A stretch of DNA of 48,814 nt from Avoscillospira sp045579045 (GCA_045579045.1 JAZNLL010000100.1:1-48814); one strand, 5' to 3'. Positions 40,919 to 48,648 are shown, counted from the first letter of the stretch. Notes: generated by a model from the sequence alone, not told the origin. Made by a program: numbers and translations.

Positions 40919-42322
40919 TTGAGTATCAGAAATTTGTTTACCGCCCGGGATATGACCCAGGGCGCACCGTGGAAGCGCATCATGGAGTTTGCCATGCCCA
41001 TGCTGCTGGGCAATCTGGCGCAGCAGCTTTATAACACGGCGGACAGTGTCATCGTCGGTATTTATGTGGGCGATAATGCGTTGGCCGCTGTCGGCAGCGC
41101 CATGCCCATTCTGAATTTGATTTTGGCCCTTCTGGTGGGTGTTGCCACCGGTGCCAGTATTGCCATCTCCCAGAGCTATGGCGCAGGCGATCGGGAAGGA
41201 CTTTCCAGAAGCGTGGGCAACTGTATCACCTTGGCTTTTATTGCAACAGCCATCGCCATGGTCATCGGTCATGTCATAGCCCGTCCGTTTTTGGAAATGC
41301 TGGATACCCCGGCCTCGATTCTGGATTGGTGTACCCAGTATCTGCATATTTTCTTCTACGGCATCGCCGGTACGATCTTCTATAATGTGCTGGCAGGTGT
41401 TCTCCGCGGTCTGGGCGATTCCTTTACGGCTCTGCTGTTTTTGCTGATTTCCGCTGCTCTCAACGTGGGCATGGATATCCTCTTTGTGGCAAAATTCAAT
41501 ATGGGTGTTCCCGGTGTGGCATTGGCGACTGTTCTGGCACAGGCCATTTCTGCCCTGCTTTGCTTCTGGAAGCTCATGCGGATGCGGAATGTCTTTGATA
41601 TGAAGGCAAAGAACCTCAAAATCAGCAAGGCCCATGCCAGCCGTATTCTGCAGCTGGGCATGCCCTCCGGTGTGACGCAGGCCATCATGGCGACGGCCGG
41701 TATGGTGGTGCAGTCTCTGACCAACTCCATGGGTGAGACGGTCATTGCCTGCTGCGTCATCGTCATGCGCGTGGACGGCTTTGCCATGCTGCCCAATCTG
41801 ACCTTCGGTGAAACCATGGGTGTTTACACCGGTCAGAATGTGGGTGCAGGTAAATTTGACCGGGTGAAAAAGGGTGTGAAGCAGGGAAGCTTTCTGGCCT
41901 TTCTTTTTGCTTCTGCCATTACGGTTGTGCTGCTGTTCTTCGGCAAGTATCTCTTTGCCATCTTCACCAAGACTGATGAACTCATCGATCTGGCTGTTCG
42001 CATGATGCGGATACTGGCCTTCGGCTATCTGGCTATGTCTGTGACCCAGTCTCTGGGTGGTGTTATGCGCGGTGCCGGTGATACCATGACTCCCATGTGG
42101 ATCTCCATTATTTCCACCATCGGTCTCCGTGCCCCCATCGCTTACGGCATTGCCTATCTGACCCGCACAGCCGAGTATCCAAACGGTCAGCCCCAAGCCA
42201 TTTTCCTGTCGCTGATGATCTCCTGGGCATTGGGTGCACTCATGTCCTTCCTTGCTTTCCGTAAAGGCAAGTGGAAGAAAACCATGGTGGCTTCCGCCGA
42301 AAGAGCCAAAGGAAACGTATAA
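40919..42322 (+). CDS. MATE family efflux transporter
   Basis: A 467-residue integral membrane protein with twelve predicted helices. Family features: PMLLGNLAQQLYNTADSVIV near the N-terminus, PILNLILALLVGVATGASIA, AGVLRGLGDSF in the first half and its counterpart GGVMRGAGDTMTP in the second half, reflecting the internal duplication. MATE proteins export drugs or metabolites using Na+ or H+ gradients. The start is TTG 40919, supported by GAGGAG 7-8 bases upstream. The gene lies between its own promoter and terminator. The substrate cannot be inferred; proximity to aconitase X may be coincidental. Confidence 0.92.
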   Translation: MSIRNLFTARDMTQGAPWKRIMEFAMPMLLGNLAQQLYNTADSVIVGIYVGDNALAAVGSAMPILNLILALLVGVATGASIAISQSYGAGDREGLSRSVGNCITLAFIATAIAMVIGHVIARPFLEMLDTPASILDWCTQYLHIFFYGIAGTIFYNVLAGVLRGLGDSFTALLFLLISAALNVGMDILFVAKFNMGVPGVALATVLAQAISALLCFWKLMRMRNVFDMKAKNLKISKAHASRILQLGMPSGVTQAIMATAGMVVQSLTNSMGETVIACCVIVMRVDGFAMLPNLTFGETMGVYTGQNVGAGKFDRVKKGVKQGSFLAFLFASAITVVLLFFGKYLFAIFTKTDELIDLAVRMMRILAFGYLAMSVTQSLGGVMRGAGDTMTPMWISIISTIGLRAPIAYGIAYLTRTAEYPNGQPQAIFLSLMISWALGALMSFLAFRKGKWKKTMVASAERAKGNV

Positions 42323-42325
42323 AAC

Positions 42326-42352
42326 AAAGCCGCATCCAAAGGATGCGGCTTT
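42326..42352. terminator. Bidirectional terminator between MATE and rhomboid-like genes
   Basis: A perfect 12-bp stem (42326-42337 with 42341-42352) with an AAA loop, shared by convergent genes. Confidence 0.85.
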
Positions 42353-42355
42353 CGC

Positions 42356-43198
42356 TTATTGGATATGAGCATGATCGTTGATGTGATCCATGCAGTAACA
42401 GTAATAGCCGTTGCACCGGGAGCAGTAGCGGAACACCAGCTCCGGGTTGGAAACATCGGTTCTGCCGCAGACGGTGCATTTGTGGCGGTAGGCAGGTTGC
42501 GGATTTGCTTTGGCTTTATACTGATTTGCCCAGTTGGGGTTGGGCTTTTGTTTTTTGGTAAATGTTTTTCTTCTGAACTGCATGAAGTCCGGCAGGATAT
42601 GGAGAATGTCGGAGCCGAAGAACAAAAAGTAGTTCAGCAGGGCTGCCAAGGTATAGAGACTGTAGAACAGGGGATATACAAAGAAACCGTAAATCAGAAT
42701 GGCAAAATAGAACCATGCCAGATACTTCATCTTAATGGGGATGATGAACATCAGCAGAACCCGGTTTTCCGGGAACATGGTGGCAAAGGCCAGCAGCAAA
42801 CTTAAATTCAGTGCGCTGCCGTGAGCATTGACACCCAGCAGCAGAGCAGCAAGATCCATGATAACCATGCCGGAAAAGTAGAACAGATTGAACCGGAATG
42901 TACCCCATCTGCTTTCGATGGCTTTGCCGATAAAATAATATAGGTATAGGGAGACGGCCAGAAGCAGCACATTTCTGTCGCTGGGCAGAATGATGTAAGT
43001 GACCAGCCGCCAGACCTGACCCTGCAGAATGGCTGTCCGGTCAAAGCGCATGAAGTCATAGAGCCGTCCGCTGGGATCAATGACGGTGAACAGGTACATG
43101 ATAGCAGTGCCGATGGCAATATAGAGCATGAGATTGGGGATGCCCTTGCTGTGATGGCGGTAGCAGAACCGCTCAAAATCTCTGCGTAAATTTTTCAA
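42356..43198 (-). CDS. Rhomboid-like membrane protein with C-terminal zinc-ribbon, probably not a protease
   Basis: A 280-residue protein with about six helices. QGQVWRLVTYIILPSDRNVL and LYLYYFIGKAIESRWGTFRF match the L1 and following region of rhomboids. The expected GxSG catalytic motif is absent: the corresponding segment reads NAHGSALNLSLLLAFATMFP. I also see no clear catalytic His in the last helix. A basic Pro/Asn linker follows, then a zinc-ribbon (CTVCGRTD, YCSRCNGYYCYCMDH). It is therefore more like a rhomboid pseudoprotease or Derlin-like protein. AGGAGG is present before ATG on the minus strand. Function is unknown. Confidence 0.75.
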   Translation of the reverse strand: MKNLRRDFERFCYRHHSKGIPNLMLYIAIGTAIMYLFTVIDPSGRLYDFMRFDRTAILQGQVWRLVTYIILPSDRNVLLLAVSLYLYYFIGKAIESRWGTFRFNLFYFSGMVIMDLAALLLGVNAHGSALNLSLLLAFATMFPENRVLLMFIIPIKMKYLAWFYFAILIYGFFVYPLFYSLYTLAALLNYFLFFGSDILHILPDFMQFRRKTFTKKQKPNPNWANQYKAKANPQPAYRHKCTVCGRTDVSNPELVFRYCSRCNGYYCYCMDHINDHAHIQ

Positions 43199-43298
43199 AA
43201 GGAACCCTCCTTTGCTGTTTTATCATTGTATCTTACCCAAAAGGAAAAGTCTATAAACGAATTGTGAATATTTGGGAAGAAAAAATCGAAAAAACCAC

Positions 43299-43326
43299 TT
43301 GACAACAGATTTCATCCCGATATAAT
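43299..43326 (+). promoter_or_regulatory. Consensus promoter for the metK leader
   Basis: TTGACA (43299-43304), a 16-base spacer and TATAAT (43321-43326), starting transcription just before the SAM riboswitch. Confidence 0.9.
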
Positions 43327-43345
43327 GGATGTACAAACGAATAAG

Positions 43346-43439
43346 CCTTATCAAGAGAGGTGGAGGGACCGGCCCTATGAAACCCGGCAACCTGCATTTG
43401 CAAGGTGCCAAATCCGGCGGTGGAAATCGAAAGATGAGG
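43346..43439 (+). ncRNA. SAM-I (S-box) riboswitch aptamer
   Basis: The S-box core is present: TTATCAAGAGAGGTGGAGGG, a G-A kink-turn region, GGCCC-ATGAAACCCGGCAACC, a P3 hairpin (around CTGCATTTGCAAGG), and a closing P1 (CCTTATC 43346-43352 with GATGAGG 43433-43439, one wobble). It lies between a consensus promoter and metK, the standard target, so S-adenosylmethionine should repress metK. Confidence 0.95.
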
Positions 43440-43447
43440 GAAGCTGC

Positions 43448-43491
43448 AAAGTATGTGCGCGCCGTCATCAAGACTGCGTGCTTTTGTTTTT
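43448..43491 (+). promoter_or_regulatory. Expression platform of the metK riboswitch (conditional terminator)
   Basis: A 10-bp wobble-rich stem (43448-43457 with 43475-43484) followed by a T-rich tract (43482-43491), ending 29 bases before the metK start. It fits a SAM-induced transcription terminator; the alternative anti-terminator pairing with the 3' strand of P1 was not modelled. Confidence 0.6.
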
Positions 43492-43519
43492 CCCAAGACA
43501 GAGAAAGGAAAAATTGATT

Positions 43520-44683
43520 ATGAGCATGAAGAGAATCTTTACATCCGAATCCGTGACCGAAGGTCATCCCGACAAAGTTTGCGACCAGATCTCCGATGGC
43601 GTTCTGGATGCCATTCTGGCACAGGACCCCATGGCCCGTGTGGCCTGTGAATGTGCCGCCACCACCGGCATGGTGATGGTCATGGGCGAGATCTCCACCA
43701 ACTGCTATGTGGATATCCCTGCCGTTGCCCGTGAGACTCTGTGCAAGATCGGCTATAACAGCCCCGAAGCCGGTTTCAACGGCAATACCTGTGCCGTTCT
43801 GACTGCCATCGATGAGCAGTCCGGCGATATCGCCATGGGCGTCAACAGCTCCTACGATCAGGCCGGTGATACCGGTGCCGGTGACCAGGGTATGATGTTC
43901 GGCTTCGCCTGTGACGAGACCGATGTCCTCATGCCTGCTCCCATTGAGTATGCCCATGAGCTGAGCCGCGCCCTGTCCGAAGCTCGCAAGTCCGGCAAGC
44001 TGAACTGGCTGCGCCCCGACGGCAAGAGCCAGGTCTCCGTCCAGTATGACGAAGAAGGTAAGGTCGAGCGTTTTGACACCGTGGTTATCTCCACCCAGCA
44101 CAGCGAGGACATCGCCATCGAGACCCTCCGGGAAGCTGTCATTGAGGAGATCATTAAGCCCACTCTGCCTTCTGATCTGGTGGACGGCAACACCCGTTTC
44201 CTGGTGAACCCCACCGGCCGTTTCGTCATTGGCGGTCCTGTTGGTGATACCGGTCTCACCGGCCGTAAGATCATCGTGGATACCTACGGCGGCTACGCCA
44301 GCCACGGCGGCGGTGCGTTCTCCGGTAAGGACCCCACCAAGGTGGACCGCAGCGCTGCCTACATGGCTCGCTATGTTGCCAAGAATATCGTGGCCGCCGG
44401 TCTGGCAAAGAAGTGCCAGATCGAACTGGCCTACGCCATCGGTGTTGCCAAGCCTGTTTCCGTTCTGGTGGAGACCTTCGGCACCGGCAAGATGAGCGAT
44501 GAGCAGCTGAGCGCTTTGGTCAGCAGATGCTTCGATCTGCGTCCTGCCGCTATCATCGAGACGCTGGGCCTGCGCCGTCCCATCTATGCCCAGACCGCCG
44601 CTTACGGTCACTTCGGCCGTTCCGATCTGAACCTGCCTTGGGAAAAGACCGATAAGGTGGAAGAATTGCTTGCAAAAGCATAA
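43520..44683 (+). CDS. metK: S-adenosylmethionine synthetase
   Basis: A 387-residue enzyme making SAM from ATP and methionine. Signatures: TSESVTEGHPDKVCDQISDG at the N-terminus (catalytic His), GAGDQGMMFGFACDE (methionine/ATP loop) and GGGAFSGKDPTKVDRSAAY (P-loop-like). It starts at ATG 43520 with AAAGGAA upstream; an open frame reaching back to 43325 crosses the riboswitch and is not coding. Expression is controlled by the S-box leader. A strong terminator follows. Confidence 0.97.
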   Translation: MSMKRIFTSESVTEGHPDKVCDQISDGVLDAILAQDPMARVACECAATTGMVMVMGEISTNCYVDIPAVARETLCKIGYNSPEAGFNGNTCAVLTAIDEQSGDIAMGVNSSYDQAGDTGAGDQGMMFGFACDETDVLMPAPIEYAHELSRALSEARKSGKLNWLRPDGKSQVSVQYDEEGKVERFDTVVISTQHSEDIAIETLREAVIEEIIKPTLPSDLVDGNTRFLVNPTGRFVIGGPVGDTGLTGRKIIVDTYGGYASHGGGAFSGKDPTKVDRSAAYMARYVAKNIVAAGLAKKCQIELAYAIGVAKPVSVLVETFGTGKMSDEQLSALVSRCFDLRPAAIIETLGLRRPIYAQTAAYGHFGRSDLNLPWEKTDKVEELLAKA

Positions 44684-44699
44684 GAAATAGGATAATATG

Positions 44700-44738
44700 T
44701 AGGGTGGAGACGGATGGTCTCCACCCTATGTTGTTTTT
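44700..44738 (+). terminator. Terminator after metK
   Basis: A perfect 12-bp stem (44700-44711 with 44717-44728), GGATG loop, then a TGTTGTTTTT tract. Confidence 0.88.
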
Positions 44739-44753
44739 ACAGGAGAAACACCT

Positions 44754-45953
44754 ATGAAGAAAATTGAAATTATGGGCTGCGGCTATATCGGCCTGCCCAC
44801 GGCTGTGACCTTTACGCTGGCAGGCTATGAAGTATGCGGCTTTGATATCAATGAAACTGTGGTCCGGCAGCTCAATGCCGGTCAGATTCATATTGTGGAA
44901 CCCGGATTGCAGGAAGCCATGACCCAGGCACTTGCCACCGGCAGACTGCATTTTACCACCAAACCTGAGCCCGCCGATGTGTTCATCATCTGCGTTCAGA
45001 CCCCCCACCGGGATACGGAAGAGGGCAAACGGGTCTCTGATGTGCGCTTTGTGGAAGCGGCTGCAAAGACCGTTGGTTCTGTGCTGAAGGAGGGCGACCT
45101 GTGCGTTCTGGAGTCCACTTCTCCTCCCTATACCACGCAGCTGGTGGAAAAGATCGTGGCGGAAGTCAGCGGTGTTCCTGCGGAGAAGTTCATGACGGCC
45201 CATTGCCCCGAGCGGATCATCCCCGGACGGATGCTGCTGGAGCTGCGTGAAAATGACCGTATCATCGGTGCCACCCGTCCCGAGGCGGCGGAATATGCCA
45301 AAGAGATCTACACCCCTGTGGTTACCAAGGGCAGCATCCGTACCACCGACGATCTGACGGCTGAGATGTGCAAACTGGTGGAAAACACCTTCCGGGATAT
45401 CAACATTGCCTATGCCAACGAACTGAGCAAGGTCTGTGATCGTCTGGGCATTGATGTGTTCCAACTCATCAGCCTTGCCAACTGCCATCCCAGAGTCAAT
45501 GTCCATACCCCCGGTGTGGGTGTGGGTGGTCACTGCATCGCCGTTGATCCCTGGTTCATCCATGAAAAGTTCGAGGATATCACGCCTCTGATCTATGAAG
45601 CCCGTATCATCAACGACGGCAAGCCTGCATGGGTGGCTGACCGAATCGGTCAGGATGTTGCTCCCGGCAGCAAGGTAGCTGTGTTGGGTATGAGCTTCAA
45701 GCCCAATATCGATGATACAAGAGAGAGTCCCTCTGTGGCACTGGCAAAGATTCTGGCGGAGCGTGGCTATGAAGTTCTGGCCTGTGAACCCTTTGTGCAG
45801 GGTGAGGTCGTTGGCTTTGCCAACTACTCTCTGGAAGAGGCTATGGCAAAGTGCGATTATGCCGTGGTGACCCTTGCCCACGATGTGTTCAAGAACAATA
45901 AGGAGCTGATCGCTTCCAAGCCCTATTATGACTGTGTGGGACTCATGCGGTAA
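44754..45953 (+). CDS. wecC: UDP-N-acetyl-D-mannosaminuronate dehydrogenase (WecC/nucleotide-sugar dehydrogenase)
   Basis: A 399-residue NAD-dependent UDP-sugar dehydrogenase. The N-terminal Rossmann loop is IMGCGYIGLPTAVTFTLAGY; the central catalytic domain has TAHCPERIIPGRMLLEL and ENTFRDINIAYANELSKVCD (WecC-like); the catalytic Cys lies in GVGVGGHCIAVDPWF; the C-terminal UDP-binding domain has GMSFKPNIDDTRESPS. It oxidises UDP-ManNAc to the uronic acid for cell-surface polysaccharide. AGGAG is 9 bases upstream. No glycosyltransferase or epimerase gene is adjacent, so it appears isolated from its usual wec partners. Specificity for ManNAc is inferred. Confidence 0.88.
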   Translation: MKKIEIMGCGYIGLPTAVTFTLAGYEVCGFDINETVVRQLNAGQIHIVEPGLQEAMTQALATGRLHFTTKPEPADVFIICVQTPHRDTEEGKRVSDVRFVEAAAKTVGSVLKEGDLCVLESTSPPYTTQLVEKIVAEVSGVPAEKFMTAHCPERIIPGRMLLELRENDRIIGATRPEAAEYAKEIYTPVVTKGSIRTTDDLTAEMCKLVENTFRDINIAYANELSKVCDRLGIDVFQLISLANCHPRVNVHTPGVGVGGHCIAVDPWFIHEKFEDITPLIYEARIINDGKPAWVADRIGQDVAPGSKVAVLGMSFKPNIDDTRESPSVALAKILAERGYEVLACEPFVQGEVVGFANYSLEEAMAKCDYAVVTLAHDVFKNNKELIASKPYYDCVGLMR

Positions 45954-45981
45954 TATCTTTCGGAAAGAGAGGCGATGGAAT

Positions 45982-46266
45982 ATGAAACGATGCCCGGAAT
46001 GTGGCTTCCGTGCCAAGGATCACATTTGCCCTTTATGCGGTGTGCGGATGACGGGCATATCGGCTGCCGGACGCACACTGGACACCCATGTCCATCGTCA
46101 GCCCGGTGAGGATTGTATGCTTCCAAAGAAGGAAGAGCGAACGATCAAAATGCCCACAGCCCGTGACACCCGGAGACAAACCAATGGAAAAGATGCGAAA
46201 AGCAAACTGGTGTCTGTGATCGTTGTGATCGTGATCGCCATATTGATGCGAGCCTGTGATCTGTAA
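45982..46266 (+). CDS. Small zinc-ribbon, C-terminally anchored membrane protein
   Basis: A 94-residue protein. The N-terminal zinc-ribbon is MKRCPECGFRAKDHICPLCG, two CxxC pairs 11 residues apart. A basic, disordered-looking middle follows. The last ~20 residues are a hydrophobic helix (KLVSVIVVIVIAILMRACDL), so the ribbon should face the cytoplasm. ATG 45982 has GAGAGG upstream; it follows wecC by 28 bases and a terminator ends the transcript. The function is unknown. Confidence 0.75.
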   Translation: MKRCPECGFRAKDHICPLCGVRMTGISAAGRTLDTHVHRQPGEDCMLPKKEERTIKMPTARDTRRQTNGKDAKSKLVSVIVVIVIAILMRACDL

Positions 46267-46273
46267 ATAGAGT

Positions 46274-46302
46274 GAAAAGCGTGTCTTGCGACACGCTTTT
46301 CG
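46274..46302. terminator. Bidirectional terminator before the CAP gene
   Basis: A perfect 12-bp stem (46274-46285 with 46290-46301) with a TTGC tetraloop, between convergent genes. Confidence 0.88.
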
Positions 46303-46309
46303 TTCTCCC

Positions 46310-46948
46310 TTAGCCGACGAACCACTGGGTCCAATAGCCATCCACATGGCCGATACCCATGGATGTGTAATTGGAGGAAAGAATGTTTGCCCGGTGACTG
46401 GGAGAATTCATCCAGGCGTTGACCACGGCTTCGGCGGTGCGATAGCCCATGGCGATGTTCTCAGCGGCGGAGCGGTATTCAATACCAAGCGCCTTCATCA
46501 GCGCAAAGGGAGAACCGTAAGTAGGGGAGTTGTGGCTGAAGTAATTGTTCTCCAGCATATCCGTGGACTTGACACGGGCCTTCACGGACAACTCTTCGGA
46601 AATGGTCAGAGGCTTCAGACCGTTTTCGGCACGGCGCACATTGACCAGACGGGTGGCTTCCAGTTCCAACTGAGACATGGCGGAGTTTTCAACTTCGGGC
46701 GTCTCAGGTTTCTGCTCCGTTTCCGGTTCGGAAGGCTTCTGTTCCGTATCCGGAGCTTCGGGAATTTCGGGTGTTTCGGGAACAGAGGGAGTCTGATCTT
46801 CTTCCGGACACTCGATGGGGCAGAAGATACCGCAGGGGTGGCAGAACGGCAGACAAGGTCTGCAATTTCTCGTGGCTGCAGAGGCCGGAATAACCGATGC
46901 TGCCATTAAAGTGATTGCGGCAATGATGGGGAAAATCTTTCTTTTCAT
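46310..46948 (-). CDS. Secreted CAP (SCP/PR1-like) domain protein
   Basis: A 212-residue exported protein. It has a signal peptide (cleavage near ASAA, residue ~25), then a short Cys-rich stretch with seven Cys (RNCRPCLPFCHPCGIFCPIE), a Pro/Glu/Thr repeat linker of about 45 residues, and a CAP domain of YkwD type. The CAP motifs are ARVKSTDMLENNYFSHNSPT, AENIAMGYRTAEAVVNAWMN and SPSHRANILSSNYTSMGIGH. The conserved His/Glu pair is present. Such domains in Firmicutes are extracellular with unclear activity. AAGGAGG is about 7 bases upstream. Confidence 0.9.
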   Translation of the reverse strand: MKRKIFPIIAAITLMAASVIPASAATRNCRPCLPFCHPCGIFCPIECPEEDQTPSVPETPEIPEAPDTEQKPSEPETEQKPETPEVENSAMSQLELEATRLVNVRRAENGLKPLTISEELSVKARVKSTDMLENNYFSHNSPTYGSPFALMKALGIEYRSAAENIAMGYRTAEAVVNAWMNSPSHRANILSSNYTSMGIGHVDGYWTQWFVG

Positions 46949-46971
46949 AGCAATTACCTCCTTGCAAGCCC

Positions 46972-47000
46972 ATTAAACCCCAGTTTTTCCGATTTTTCAA
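46972..47000 (-). promoter_or_regulatory. Promoter for the CAP gene
   Basis: On the minus strand, TTGAAA (46995-47000), 17 bases, TTTAAT (46972-46977), about 24 bases before ATG. Confidence 0.6.
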
Positions 47001-47009
47001 GCGGAAATG

Positions 47010-47033
47010 GTTTCCAGTATAAAGGCTGGAAAC
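47010..47033. promoter_or_regulatory. Inverted repeat between CAP and DUF4364 genes (candidate operator)
   Basis: GTTTCCAG (47010-47017), an 8-base A/T-rich spacer, and CTGGAAAC (47026-47033). It lies upstream of both divergent promoters, where a shared dimeric regulator could bind. No regulator is assigned. Confidence 0.4.
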
Positions 47034-47043
47034 GGGGAAACAC

Positions 47044-47073
47044 TTGCAGGAACAGGGACTTCTGTGATAAAAT
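47044..47073 (+). promoter_or_regulatory. Possible promoter for the DUF4364 gene
   Basis: TTGCAG (47044-47049), 18 bases, TAAAAT (47068-47073), about 35 bases before ATG. Confidence 0.45.
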
Positions 47074-47107
47074 GGCTGCGTCAGGAAAAGTTTACCGGGA
47101 GGTTCTT

Positions 47108-47641
47108 ATGGAACATTTGGGTTATATTCATAATATTCTGGATGTCAAAGTCCTTATTTTATATGTGATGTCTTTGGTAGAGACTCCTGTGACCGCCCAG
47201 ACCATATATGAGTTCTGCTACCAGGATGACAGCCTCAGCTATTTTGATGTGCAGGAGTCCATTCCCCAGATGGTCACCAGCGGACATCTGGAACAGCTGG
47301 AGGATGACCGCTATGTGATTACAGAGAAAGGCCGCAGTGCCGAGGAGGTCACCCGGGACGGCATTGCCATCGCTGTTAAGGAACGTGCCACGCTGGCCGT
47401 GGAGAAGTACAATAAGGAAGAAAAGCGCGATCGGTTCCTCCGTTCTTCCGTTGAAGAAAAAGAAGACGGCGAGTTTTTGGTCCGTATGGGTCTGGATGAT
47501 ATGCATGGCCCTATGATGGATCTTACGATCACGGCACCCAATCGGCAGCAGGCTAACCGTCTGGAACGGGTTTACCGCGAAAAAGCAGAGCAGATCCACC
47601 AGTCCGTCATGGCCATTCTGCTGGGCAAGAAAGATAATTAA
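47108..47641 (+). CDS. DUF4364 family protein (winged-helix-like)
   Basis: A 177-residue cytoplasmic protein. It begins MEHLGYIHNILDVKVLILYV; the family region continues with TAQTIYEFCYQDDSLSYFDV, GHLEQLEDDRYVITEKGRSA, like a winged-helix DNA-binding domain with a beta-wing. The C-terminal half (VRMGLDDMHGPMMDLTITAP) is a separate alpha/beta part. DUF4364 is common in Clostridia and is probably a transcriptional regulator. ATG 47108 has GGGAGG 5 bases upstream. It is divergent from the CAP gene, with an inverted repeat between them. Confidence 0.82.
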   Translation: MEHLGYIHNILDVKVLILYVMSLVETPVTAQTIYEFCYQDDSLSYFDVQESIPQMVTSGHLEQLEDDRYVITEKGRSAEEVTRDGIAIAVKERATLAVEKYNKEEKRDRFLRSSVEEKEDGEFLVRMGLDDMHGPMMDLTITAPNRQQANRLERVYREKAEQIHQSVMAILLGKKDN

Positions 47642-47725
47642 AAAATTTTTTGCTTCCCTCATAAAGAGAAAGGGCCTAAAAAGACTGCAAAAAGGGAAAA
47701 ACGCAAACATATTCCAAGGAAAATC

Positions 47726-47758
47726 AACCACCGAAGGGCAAACCTTTGGTGGTTTTGC
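47726..47758 (+). terminator. Terminator after the DUF4364 gene
   Basis: A 12-bp stem (47726-47737 with 47743-47754) with one wobble pair and a 5-base loop, then TTTTG. Confidence 0.75.
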
Positions 47759-47769
47759 TTATTTCATGC

Positions 47770-47797
47770 TGGACAAAACTATATTTTGTGGTATAAT
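47770..47797 (+). promoter_or_regulatory. Promoter for hpf
   Basis: TGGACA (47770-47775), 16 bases, TATAAT (47792-47797), about 50 bases before ATG. Confidence 0.65.
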
Positions 47798-47846
47798 ATG
47801 CACAAGGAACACAAAGTTCCCTGCCCAAAAGAAAGGAGCGACGACT

Positions 47847-48389
47847 ATGAATTTCCGTTATGCAGAAAAGAAGATCAGCTTACCCGCCACTGTCCATGCC
47901 TATGCTGAGAAGAAAGTGACAAAACTGCAGCGCTATTTTAAGGATGAAGCCGATGCAGTAGTTACCTTCAGCGTGGAAAAGAACCGCAACAAGGTCGAAA
48001 TCACGGTTCATGGCGCCAACACTTACTTCCGGGCCAGTGAAAGCACATCCGATATGTTTGCTTCTATTGATGCTTGCGTCAGTACCATCGAGCGGCAGAT
48101 CCGAAAGAACAAGACCAGACTTGCCAAGCGGCTGCGGACAGATGCATTTGTCCGTACACCGGAAATGGTTTCGTCCTTTGTTCCTGATGAGCCGGAAGAT
48201 GAGATCCAGATCGTGCGTGTCAAGCGTTTCAATCTGAAGCTTATGTCACGGGAAGAAGCAGTTCTGCAGATGAACCTGCTGGGCCATGGTTTCTTCGCCT
48301 TCCGTGATGAAGAAGCAGACGGTGCTTTTGCAGTGGTCTATAAGAGAAACTACGGAGGCTATGGCCTCATCGAAGATGTAGATGGATGA
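47847..48389 (+). CDS. hpf: Long-form ribosome hibernation promoting factor
   Basis: A 180-residue protein that dimerises 70S ribosomes into inactive 100S particles. The N-terminal YfiA-like domain is MNFRYAEKKISLPATVHAYA, with DMFASIDACVSTIERQIRKN; a short linker leads to the C-terminal dimerisation domain VRVKRFNLKLMSREEAVLQM and YKRNYGGYGLIE. The start at 47847 has AAAGGAG about 9 bases upstream. It is monocistronic, flanked by promoter and terminator. Confidence 0.96.
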   Translation: MNFRYAEKKISLPATVHAYAEKKVTKLQRYFKDEADAVVTFSVEKNRNKVEITVHGANTYFRASESTSDMFASIDACVSTIERQIRKNKTRLAKRLRTDAFVRTPEMVSSFVPDEPEDEIQIVRVKRFNLKLMSREEAVLQMNLLGHGFFAFRDEEADGAFAVVYKRNYGGYGLIEDVDG

Positions 48390-48433
48390 CCGTTTGGTCA
48401 TTTTTGCAGGGTGGCGCAAGCCACCCTGTTTTT
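48385..48433 (+). terminator. Double terminator after hpf
   Basis: Two hairpins: a 7-bp stem overlapping the stop codon (48385-48391 with 48396-48402) and a 9-bp GC-rich stem (48407-48415 with 48420-48428) with a GCAA loop and a T tract. They insulate the rRNA promoters downstream. Confidence 0.85.
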
Positions 48434-48515
48434 GTCGTATGATGTATCATTCAGGATGTCAAAACAAAGGGGAATTTTTCCACATCCTTTGTGCATTATT
48501 TTTGGCAAAATTTTG

Positions 48516-48544
48516 TTGACAAAAAGTTCCTGTTTTGGTATGAT
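48516..48544 (+). promoter_or_regulatory. rRNA-type promoter P1
   Basis: TTGACA (48516-48521), 17 bases, TATGAT (48539-48544). It is preceded by an A/T-rich stretch that could act as an UP element. Confidence 0.75.
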
Positions 48545-48619
48545 AACGGGGCGCTTGAGGCGCAGGCTTATCAACCGAATATGCGTTGGGATTTTGTGAA
48601 AAAACTTAGAAAAAAGTTC

Positions 48620-48648
48620 TTGACAAATCGAAAATGCTGTGGTAACAT
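48620..48648 (+). promoter_or_regulatory. rRNA-type promoter P2
   Basis: TTGACA (48620-48625), 17 bases, TAACAT (48643-48648), about 104 bases after P1. Tandem strong promoters are characteristic of rRNA operons. Confidence 0.75.

Noticed and set aside
42356..43198. Calling this gene an active rhomboid protease
   Set aside because: The GxSG motif and a clear catalytic His are absent, so only a rhomboid-like fold is claimed.
43325..43519. N-terminal extension of metK across the leader
   Set aside because: This stretch is the SAM-I riboswitch, and the MetK family start is at 43520.
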